DNA of 11,378 nucleotides from the NCBI GenBank assembly GCA_023395695.1, contig JAEWYJ010000009.1, positions 1 through 11,378 of the forward strand. Direction: 5' to 3'. Below the pieces are notes generated by a model, which was not told the origin of the DNA, did no database searches, and was given only the letters and a program-made list of their open reading frames with translations. Positions 6,104-11,378 of the stretch are shown here, one piece after another. The translations under genes and the position numbers were made by a program. The stretch's first letter is position 1; every line of letters starts with the position of its first letter. The stretch is from Bacillota bacterium (GTDB lineage: Bacteria; Bacillota; Clostridia; Oscillospirales; Ruminococcaceae).

Positions 6104-7075
6104 ATGAGCTATTTTACGGCCCTTAACCCACTGAACCTTATAAATGCCATTCCGGGCTGTGTCGCTCAGGGACTGATCTGGGGTATTATGGCGCTGGGTG
6201 TTTATGTTACTTTTCGTCTGCTGGATTTTGCAGACCTGACGGTTGACGGCTCGTTTGCGACCGGAGGCGCTGTCACCGTTATGCTGACGCTTGCCGGTTT
6301 TCCGGTGCCGGTGGCTTTGTTTATGGCCGTACTTGCCGGTTTAATAGCGGGGCTTGTCACCGGCTTGCTGCATACCGCTTTGGGAATTCCGCCGATTCTT
6401 TCGGGAATTTTGACCCAGATTGCGTTGTATTCGGTCAATTTGCACATTATGGGAATGGCCGCCAATCAGGCGATCAGTATTAAAAAATATAAGCTGCTTA
6501 TTTCGTTGATGCATGTTTCAGGGGCTATTCTGACTGCCGGTCTTTTCGCCGCTGTTCTGATTGCGGTTTTATACTGGTACTTTGGTACCGAACAGGGGTG
6601 CTCTATCCGTGCGACCGGCTGCAATCCGGACATGAGTAAAGCCAACAGCATCAACATTAATTTTACCAAGGTTTTGGCCTTGTCCATTTCCAACGGTATT
6701 GTCTGCCTTTCGGGCGGGCTTATGGCGCAGTATCAGGGCTTTGCCGACATTAACATGGGGCGCGGCGCCATTGTAATAGGTCTGGCCGCTGTTATAATCG
6801 GCGAGGTGTTTGGCGGTTCGCTTTTAAAAAGATTCCCCAATTTTGCGCTCCGCATGGCTTTTGTGGTGCTTGGCGGCGTTATTTATTACATTGTTGTCGG
6901 CGTCGTGCTTTGGCTGAAGTTAAATTCTAACGATTTAAAGCTGTTTACCGCCATCATTGTTGCGGTTGCGCTGGCGGTTCCCTATCTGCAGGGGAAAAGC
7001 CGCAGCTCCTTCCGACGCACCGCAAAATCGTCTGAAGCAGCGCTAAAAGCGATGTGTGATAAGGGGGCGCTGTAA
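6104..7075 (+). CDS. TrpY-like ABC transporter permease (branched-chain type)
   Basis: This 323-residue membrane protein is the channel of the importer whose receptor is encoded at 4846. It has eight or nine hydrophobic segments, roughly 18-39, 52-68, 70-90, 93-115, 138-160, 187-208, 221-240, 251-271 and 279-295. FADLTVDGSFATGG (42-55) after the first helix is typical of this permease group, and the cytoplasmic loop RATGCNPDMSKANSIN (169-184) is the equivalent of the ATPase-docking loop of branched-chain-type permeases. AGGAGG (6090-6095) is eight bases before the ATG. The last 25 residues are charged and polar, slightly longer than the final helix requires. The ATPase start codon directly abuts its stop codon, so the two are coupled. 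Confidence 0.92.
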   Translation: MSYFTALNPLNLINAIPGCVAQGLIWGIMALGVYVTFRLLDFADLTVDGSFATGGAVTVMLTLAGFPVPVALFMAVLAGLIAGLVTGLLHTALGIPPILSGILTQIALYSVNLHIMGMAANQAISIKKYKLLISLMHVSGAILTAGLFAAVLIAVLYWYFGTEQGCSIRATGCNPDMSKANSININFTKVLALSISNGIVCLSGGLMAQYQGFADINMGRGAIVIGLAAVIIGEVFGGSLLKRFPNFALRMAFVVLGGVIYYIVVGVVLWLKLNSNDLKLFTAIIVAVALAVPYLQGKSRSSFRRTAKSSEAALKAMCDKGAL

Positions 7076-7870
7076 GTGTTAAAGATTTTTGATATTCATA
7101 AGACCTTCAACCCGGGTACGATTAATGAAAAAAGGGCTCTAAACGGTGTGAGCCTGCATTTAAGGCCCGGCGATTTCTGCACCGTTATCGGCGGCAACGG
7201 CGCCGGCAAATCGACAACCCTGAATGCCGTTGCAGGGGTGTGGCCTGTTGACAGCGGGGCTATCGTCCTGGACGGGCGAAACATTACCGGCGTGCCGGAG
7301 CATAAAAGAGCCGCTTATCTGGGTCGCGTTTTTAAGGACCCGATGACAGGAACCGCCGCGACGATGGAAATTCAGGAGAATCTTGCGCTGGCAGCCCGCC
7401 GGGGCAAGTGCCGCACGCTGGGGTGGGGCATCACCAGGCAGGAAAAAGAAAAGTATCACGCCCTTTTAAAAATTCTGGATTTAGGATTGGAAAATCGCCT
7501 GACCGCTAAAGTCGGGTTATTGTCCGGAGGACAGCGGCAGGCGCTCACCTTGCTGATGGCCACGCTGCAGCAACCCAAGCTGTTGCTTTTGGACGAACAC
7601 ACGGCAGCGCTTGACCCTAAAACGGCCGAAAAGGTACTGCGCGTTACCGACCAGATTATTACCGATAACCATTTAACGGCCTTAATGGTCACCCATAACA
7701 TGAAAGACGCCATTGCCCACGGCAATCGCCTGATTATGATGCACGAGGGCAAGGTGATACTGGACATTGCCGGTGAAGAAAAACGCAAGCTGCCGGTGGC
7801 TGATTTAATGCACAAATTTGAAATTGTTTCCGGTAAAGAATTTGCCGACGATAAAGCGATTCTGGCATAA
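7076..7870 (+). CDS. TrpZ-like ABC transporter ATP-binding protein
   Basis: This 264-residue ATPase drives the importer of the two preceding genes. It starts at GTG 7076, directly after the permease stop, with AAGGGGG (7061-7067) as ribosome binding site. Walker A is GGNGAGKST (39-47), the signature LSGGQ (149-153), Walker B LLLLDE (169-174) and the switch His H207 in MVTHNMKDA. H175 in DEHTAAL replaces the more usual Pro after the catalytic Glu, as in some members of this subfamily. The Q-loop is unusual: where VFQDP is expected the sequence reads VFKDPMTG, with Lys at residue 87 (codon AAG). One base separates AAG from CAG, so this could be a genuine substitution or a sequence error. The insert GKCRTLGWG (110-118) is common in TrpZ-type proteins as I recall them. 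Confidence 0.92.
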   Translation: MLKIFDIHKTFNPGTINEKRALNGVSLHLRPGDFCTVIGGNGAGKSTTLNAVAGVWPVDSGAIVLDGRNITGVPEHKRAAYLGRVFKDPMTGTAATMEIQENLALAARRGKCRTLGWGITRQEKEKYHALLKILDLGLENRLTAKVGLLSGGQRQALTLLMATLQQPKLLLLDEHTAALDPKTAEKVLRVTDQIITDNHLTALMVTHNMKDAIAHGNRLIMMHEGKVILDIAGEEKRKLPVADLMHKFEIVSGKEFADDKAILA

Positions 7871-7873
7871 TAC

Positions 7874-7914
7874 GCAACATTCCCCCGGCTGTGGGCCGGG
7901 GGATATTGCTTTTT
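7874..7914 (+). terminator. Intrinsic terminator of the TrpXYZ-like operon
   Basis: CCCCCGGC (7882-7889) pairs with GCCGGGGG (7895-7902) around a five-base loop. The stem can be extended outward by GCAA (7874-7877) with TTGC (7906-7909) past small mismatches. TTTTT (7910-7914) follows. This is a strong Rho-independent terminator. Confidence 0.9.
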
Positions 7915-7993
7915 AGGGATTATGTAACAGGACATTGAATATCTCTGCTCAAAGTGTTAGTGTAGAACTAGCAAAACCAGCTAAACTGTAGGC

Positions 7994-8068
7994 GGGCAAA
8001 CAGACTGCCAAGCCTGTTTTGGTTTTCTGTTGCCCTGGCTATAAAATATGCTGACTATATCAGCCATA
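7994..8068 (+). promoter_or_regulatory. Structured leader of the coiled-coil gene
   Basis: GGGCAAACAG (7994-8003) pairs with CTGTTGCCC (8027-8035) with one bulged A, enclosing CCAA (8009-8012) and TTGG (8019-8022). A second hairpin, TATGCTGA (8047-8054) with TCAGCCATA (8060-8068) and one bulged C, ends three bases before the ribosome binding site. TATAAA (8040-8045) is a possible -10 box but lacks a convincing -35. I do not recognise a riboswitch family here. Confidence 0.4.
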
Positions 8069-8085
8069 CAGAAGGGAGCCTTTCC

Positions 8086-9027
8086 ATGGTATATTTTGAC
8101 GATCAGATACAGCTTCTTCAGCAACAAATAGCGCAAAAAAAGCGCGCGGAGCTCAGACTCAAGGAGCTATATGCACAACGAGAAGCACTCAGCGCCAAAG
8201 TGGAGGCGCTCGGTAAGAGCAGGCTGGAGGAGCAGGCGGATGTCGACCGTCTGGAGGGGCGCAGTCTGGCGGCCTTCTTCTATGCCGTCATCGGTAAAAT
8301 GGACGAAAAGCTGGACAAAGAGCGGGAGGAGGCCTACGCAGCCGGCGTTAAGTACGACGTTGCCGCACGGGAGCTTTCCGCAGTTGCGCAGGATATCAGC
8401 CGCTACGAGACAGAGCTTGGGCAGCTGCGGGAATGCGAGCGGCAGTATGAAAAAATATTGCAGGAAAAGCTGGGCGCTATAAAGTCGGGCCAGCCGCAGC
8501 AAGCTGAGGAAATTTTCCGGACTGAGGAGCGCGTCGCCTATTTGGAAGGGCAGATGACAGAAATTCAAGAGGCCCTTCGCGCCGGTCAGGCGGCGCTTGG
8601 CACCGCCGACAGCATTCTGTCCAGCCTTGACAGCGCGCAGGGCTGGGGCACCTGGGATCTGCTGGGGGGCGGGCTGCTTTCAGACCTGGCAAAGCACAGC
8701 CATCTGGACGACGCTCAAAAACAGGTTGAGCTCCTGCAGGTGCAGCTGCGCCGTCTCAAAACAGAGCTGACCGATGTGACGATTCGCGCGGATATACAGG
8801 TCAGCATTGACGGTTTTCTTGGCTTTGCCGACTATTTCTTTGACGGACTCTTTGCGGATTGGGCGGTACTGGATAAAATCAATCAGTCACAGACGCAGGT
8901 GCAAAATACCAGAGATGAGATTAAGCAGGTGACAGACCGCCTGATGGCCATGTCTCATTCCACCGATAAAAACCTTCAAAGTGAGAAAACGAGGCTTAAA
9001 GCTTTAATTGTAAATGCGGCAATATAG
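8086..9027 (+). CDS. Uncharacterised coiled-coil protein
   Basis: This 313-residue protein has no function that I can name. It has no signal peptide or membrane segment, so it should be cytoplasmic. Charged heptad-like helices rich in Gln, Glu, Arg and Leu fill residues 5-58, 75-170, 208-233 and 265-309. Two less helical stretches interrupt them: RSLAAFFYAVIGKMDEK (59-75), and a glycine-rich segment WGTWDLLGGGLLSDLAKHSH (187-206), which looks like a conserved hinge or docking loop. A second aromatic stretch, FLGFADYFFDGLFADW (244-259), precedes the last helix. AAGGGAG (8072-8078) gives a good ribosome binding site. It is a single-gene transcription unit, with a terminator before and another after it, so the neighbours give no clue. 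I have a vague recollection of similar hypothetical proteins in Clostridia and Bacilli, unverified. Confidence 0.85.
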   Translation: MVYFDDQIQLLQQQIAQKKRAELRLKELYAQREALSAKVEALGKSRLEEQADVDRLEGRSLAAFFYAVIGKMDEKLDKEREEAYAAGVKYDVAARELSAVAQDISRYETELGQLRECERQYEKILQEKLGAIKSGQPQQAEEIFRTEERVAYLEGQMTEIQEALRAGQAALGTADSILSSLDSAQGWGTWDLLGGGLLSDLAKHSHLDDAQKQVELLQVQLRRLKTELTDVTIRADIQVSIDGFLGFADYFFDGLFADWAVLDKINQSQTQVQNTRDEIKQVTDRLMAMSHSTDKNLQSEKTRLKALIVNAAI

Positions 9028-9052
9028 TTATCTGTATAAGAAGCAGGTGTCT

Positions 9053-9084
9053 GCACAGGCCATGCCATAGGCAGCGGCCTGAGC
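9053..9084 (+). other. GC-rich hairpin ahead of the terminator
   Basis: CAGGCC (9056-9061) pairs with GGCCTG (9076-9081), with GC outer pairs across an A-A mismatch (9053-9054 with 9083-9084) and GCC (9064-9066) with GGC (9070-9072) inside. No T-run follows. It may protect the 3' end of the coiled-coil mRNA. Confidence 0.45.
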
Positions 9085-9090
9085 TTGTGG

Positions 9091-9127
9091 AAAGAGTTTT
9101 GACTTATGCCAAGCCAAAACTCTTTTT
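9091..9127 (+). terminator. Intrinsic terminator of the coiled-coil gene
   Basis: AAAGAGTTTTG (9091-9101) is a perfect complement of CAAAACTCTTT (9115-9125); CTT (9103-9105) and AAG (9111-9113) extend the stem past one mismatch. The right arm runs into TTTTT (9123-9127). The A-rich left arm means it could also work on the other strand. Confidence 0.88.
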
Positions 9128-9146
9128 GCTTCTTATTCCAGAAGTA

Positions 9147-9175
9147 TTGAAACTCCATCTCGAATATGGTAATAT
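9147..9175 (+). promoter_or_regulatory. Promoter of the deoC / nucleoside uptake cluster
   Basis: TTGAAA (9147-9152) and TAATAT (9170-9175) are 17 bases apart, and TG at 9167-9168 gives an extended -10. Transcription would start near 9182, about 50 bases before deoC and shortly after the preceding terminator. Confidence 0.6.
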
Positions 9176-9231
9176 TTAAAAAGTAATTGGCAATATATTA
9201 CACTCTAAATAAAGGTTTTACGGAGGCTTTT

Positions 9232-9897
9232 ATGGAAAACAGCCAAATTCTTCGCCATGTTGACCACACACTTTTAAAAGCGGTCTCCACATGGTGCGAC
9301 ATTCAAAAACTGTGCGATGAGGCTATTCTGTATCAGACGGCTTCGGTCTGCGTGCCGCCGTCCTATATTGCGCGCATTCATCAGGCTTACGGAGATAAAA
9401 TCAATATCTGCACCGTTATCGGGTTTCCTTTAGGCTACAATACGACCGAGACAAAGGCTGCGGAGGTTAAGCAGGCTATTTCTGACGGCGCAAACGAGGT
9501 TGACATGGTGGTCAATCTCGGCGATGTTAAAAATGGCGATTTTGACAAGGTTACCGCTGAAATTGCGGTGCTCAAAAAAGCCGCAGGCGACAAAATTCTC
9601 AAGGTTATTATCGAAACCTGTTATCTGACCGAGGAAGAAAAGATTGCACTATGTGCGTGTGTGACTCAAGGCGGCGCCGATTATATCAAAACCTCCACCG
9701 GCTTTGGTACCGGCGGGGCAACAAAGGCAGATGTGCAGCTGTTTAAAAAGCACATCGGTAAAAACATTAAAATAAAAGCCGCCGGCGGCGTCAAAACCAA
9801 GCCGGATCTTGAAATGTTTTTAAACGCAGACTGCGAACGGATTGGTACAAGCTCGGCAATCGCCATTTTAAGTCAAGGTACGGTTGACTCTTATTAA
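9232..9897 (+). CDS. deoC: Deoxyribose-phosphate aldolase
   Basis: DeoC reversibly splits 2-deoxy-D-ribose 5-phosphate into acetaldehyde and glyceraldehyde 3-phosphate, the last step in using deoxynucleosides as carbon source. The protein is a TIM barrel of 221 residues, the normal length of bacterial short-form DeoC. Key residues are in place: the Schiff-base Lys K153 in YIKTSTGFG, the proton-relay Lys K182 in IKAAGGVK, and D91 in NEVDMVVN, matching Lys167, Lys201 and Asp102 of the E. coli enzyme. VDHTLLK near the N-terminus, CTVIGFPLG (60-68) and IGTSSA (204-209) are also family hallmarks. ATG 9232 is the start because GGAGG (9222-9226) lies five bases before it; an in-frame TTG at 9187 has no such site. 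The nucleoside-binding lipoprotein gene follows, giving uptake plus breakdown in one cluster. Confidence 0.96.
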   Translation: MENSQILRHVDHTLLKAVSTWCDIQKLCDEAILYQTASVCVPPSYIARIHQAYGDKINICTVIGFPLGYNTTETKAAEVKQAISDGANEVDMVVNLGDVKNGDFDKVTAEIAVLKKAAGDKILKVIIETCYLTEEEKIALCACVTQGGADYIKTSTGFGTGGATKADVQLFKKHIGKNIKIKAAGGVKTKPDLEMFLNADCERIGTSSAIAILSQGTVDSY

Positions 9898-9998
9898 AAG
9901 CACAGGATACTCACGCCTGCTCTGCCACCGGCTGCAAAACCATCACGGGAGATTTATTGCCACATAATTTTTGTCCGGATGCTCCGAATATAAGGTTA

Positions 9999-10023
9999 AT
10001 TATTAAGCCGTCAGGCTAATAAT
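9999..10023 (+). promoter_or_regulatory. AT-rich inverted repeat upstream of the BMP lipoprotein gene
   Basis: ATTATT (9999-10004) and AGCC (10006-10009) pair with GGCT (10014-10017) and AATAAT (10018-10023), with one bulged A and a GTCA loop. It ends 11 bases before the GGAGG site. It could be an operator or a 5' mRNA hairpin. The rest of the 150-base deoC-BMP gap shows no recognised riboswitch; TATAAG at 9989-9994 is at best a weak -10 box. Confidence 0.4.
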
Positions 10024-10047
10024 AGTAAAATTTTGGAGGAAAAAAGA

Positions 10048-11181
10048 ATGAAAAGAATAGCAGCAATCATTATGAGCGTCGTTCTTGCATGCGCTTTGGT
10101 GGCTTGCGGTTCGCCTAAGCCCGCGCCGGCTTCAGAGTCTGCGCCCGCGTCGTCAGCGGCGCCTGCAAAGTCTGAGGAAGGCAAATTTGAGCTTGCGCTT
10201 ATCACCGATCTTGGAACGATTGATGATAAGTCCTTTAACCAGGGCTCCTGGGAAGGCTTGAAGAAGTATGCCGAGGAGCACAACATTACACACAAATACT
10301 ACAAGCCCACCGAAAAGAGCACCGACGCTTACCTATCGGCGATTGAGCTGGCCGTTAAGGGTGGGGCAAAGGCGATTGTGACACCGGGCTTCCTGTTTGA
10401 AGAGCCGGTATTCATCGCGCAGGCAACCTACCCCGATGTAAAATTTATTCTCATCGACGGCAATCCCCATAACGAGGACTACTCGGAATTCCGTACCGAC
10501 AGCAACACCGTCGGCATTCTGTACGCCGAAGAACAGGCCGGCTATCTCGCGGGCTATGCGGCGGTTAAGGACGGCATGACCAAGCTTGGCTTTATCGGCG
10601 GCATGGCTGTTCCGGCCGTTGTACGTTTCGGCTATGGCTACATTCAGGGGGCCGACGCCGCCGCGCAGGAGCTTGGCGTTAAGGTTTCGATGAATTACCA
10701 TTATACCGGCGGCTTTGACGCCACCCCCGAGGCTCAGACGCTGGCCGCTTCGTGGTATCAGAACGGCACCGAGGTTATTTTTGCCTGCGGCGGGGCTGTC
10801 GGCAACTCGGTTATGGCGGCTGCGGAGCAGGCAAAGGGCAAGGTTATTGGCGTTGACGTTGACCAGTCGGGTGAATCCGCTACGGTTATTACCTCCGCTA
10901 TGAAGGGGCTTGGCGTATCGGTTTACGACATGCTCAAGGCCTTTTATGACGGCTCCTTCCCGGGCGGTCAGGGCCTGGTATTCAACGCGGCCAACGACGG
11001 CGTCAGCCTGCCGATGGCCAGCTCCAAATTTGCAAAATTTGCACAGGCCGATTATGACGCGCTCTTCAAAAAGCTGGCCGCCAACGCAATTGATATCACC
11101 AAGGATACAGACAAGAACGGCAAAACAATCGAAATTACGGATTTAAAAACAGCGGCGGTTGAAACCACTTTTGTCGGTTAA
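10048..11181 (+). CDS. BMP/PnrA family nucleoside-binding lipoprotein
   Basis: This is the receptor of a nucleoside ABC importer of the BMP (basic membrane protein, PnrA/TmpC) family. From ATG 10048 it has 377 residues, with GGAGG (10035-10039) eight bases upstream. The signal peptide ends in LVAC, so Cys20 is the lipidation site; a Ser/Ala/Pro linker leads into FELALITDLGTIDDKSFNQG, the family's N-terminal ligand-site signature with conserved Asp, Asn and Trp (GSW). Further landmarks are AIVTPGFLFEEP, YPDVKFILIDG, EEQAGYLAGYAA, LGFIGGMAVPAV, VIFACGGAVGNS and VIGVDVDQS. The family binds purine and pyrimidine nucleosides, in agreement with deoC upstream. A terminator and then the start of an ATPase gene follow, matching the usual bmp-nupA-nupB-nupC order. 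The exact nucleoside specificity cannot be read here. Confidence 0.95.
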   Translation: MKRIAAIIMSVVLACALVACGSPKPAPASESAPASSAAPAKSEEGKFELALITDLGTIDDKSFNQGSWEGLKKYAEEHNITHKYYKPTEKSTDAYLSAIELAVKGGAKAIVTPGFLFEEPVFIAQATYPDVKFILIDGNPHNEDYSEFRTDSNTVGILYAEEQAGYLAGYAAVKDGMTKLGFIGGMAVPAVVRFGYGYIQGADAAAQELGVKVSMNYHYTGGFDATPEAQTLAASWYQNGTEVIFACGGAVGNSVMAAAEQAKGKVIGVDVDQSGESATVITSAMKGLGVSVYDMLKAFYDGSFPGGQGLVFNAANDGVSLPMASSKFAKFAQADYDALFKKLAANAIDITKDTDKNGKTIEITDLKTAAVETTFVG

Positions 11182-11205
11182 CAGAACCTTTTTTATCGTT
11201 TTTAT

Positions 11206-11252
11206 GGGAAGGAGCTCCCGCAGAATGGGCGCCGGGCTCCTTCCCGTTTTTC
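11206..11252 (+). terminator. Intercistronic terminator after the BMP lipoprotein gene
   Basis: GGGAAGGAGC (11206-11215) is a perfect complement of GCTCCTTCCC (11236-11245), followed by GTTTTTCT. The strong stem and T-run predict efficient termination between the receptor gene and the ATPase gene, with only partial readthrough supplying the membrane components. Confidence 0.88.
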
Positions 11253-11319
11253 TATAGCCGGAATGTCGAATCACCACGGAAACCGCTTTAATCTAAGTGA
11301 AAACGTCAGAGGTGACAAC

Positions 11320-11378
11320 ATGGACTATATTATTGAAATGATTGGCATTACAAAGGTGTTCCCCGGTATCATTGCAAA
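11320..11378 (+). CDS. ABC transporter ATP-binding protein, N-terminal 19 codons (continues beyond window)
   Basis: The ATG at 11320 follows the ribosome binding site AGAGGTGA (11308-11315). The first residues read MDYIIEMIGITKVFPGIIA, the usual opening of nucleoside/simple-sugar type ABC ATPases (MxxITKxFPGxxA, with the A-loop Phe before PG). The Walker motifs lie beyond the window. Position directly after the BMP lipoprotein makes it the likely double-domain nucleoside importer ATPase (NupA-like). No promoter is obvious in the 67 bases between the terminator and this start, so it probably depends on readthrough. Confidence 0.8.
   Translation, partial: MDYIIEMIGITKVFPGIIA

Noticed and set aside
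9898..10047. Purine riboswitch before the nucleoside receptor
   Set aside because: The conserved three-way junction core cannot be found; only a simple inverted repeat is visible.

Overview
The window looks like chromosomal DNA of an anaerobic low-to-mid GC Firmicute, most likely a Clostridia member of the Oscillospiraceae/Ruminococcaceae type. This is inferred from the strong GGAGG-type ribosome binding sites, three lipoprotein-anchored ABC substrate-binding proteins with Ser/Ala-rich linkers after the lipobox, compact intrinsic terminators, and a base composition a little above 50% GC. All genes lie on the + strand. I see no insertion sequence, CRISPR array, phage gene, rRNA or tRNA.

Region A (1-4472) is an amino-acid uptake and conversion cluster. 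It holds the C-terminal part of a class I PLP aminotransferase, an ornithine cyclodeaminase/mu-crystallin family dehydrogenase-like protein, and a complete polar amino-acid ABC importer in the order permease, ATPase, lipoprotein. Two consecutive hairpins at 4394-4472 close it.

Region B (4473-7914) starts with about 370 bases of non-coding, hairpin-rich, repeat-like DNA that ends in the best promoter of the window (TTGACT-16-TATAAT with an extended -10). An 11-base palindrome-containing motif flanks this promoter on both sides, which suggests repressor control. The promoter drives a TrpXYZ-type importer: a PF04392-like lipoprotein, a branched-chain-type permease and an ATPase. A hairpin and a 241-base gap separate the lipoprotein gene from the permease gene, and a strong terminator follows the ATPase.

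Region C (7915-9127) holds one stand-alone gene for a soluble, coiled-coil-rich protein of unknown function, with a hairpin-rich leader and its own terminator.

Region D (9128-11378) is a nucleoside salvage cluster. A promoter drives deoC (deoxyribose-phosphate aldolase). A BMP/PnrA-type nucleoside-binding lipoprotein follows, then a strong intercistronic terminator, then the first 19 codons of an ATPase that is probably the nucleoside importer ATPase. Imported deoxynucleosides would give deoxyribose 5-phosphate, which DeoC splits to acetaldehyde and glyceraldehyde 3-phosphate.

Overall this is a transport-dense but mostly conventional region. I did not find a clear new multi-gene system. The items most worth a second look are the paired operator-like motifs around the 4759-4786 promoter, the repeat-like 4473-4745 DNA, the uncharacterised coiled-coil gene, the lysine in place of the Q-loop glutamine in the TrpZ-like ATPase, and the atypical OCD-family enzyme next to an aminotransferase and an importer.
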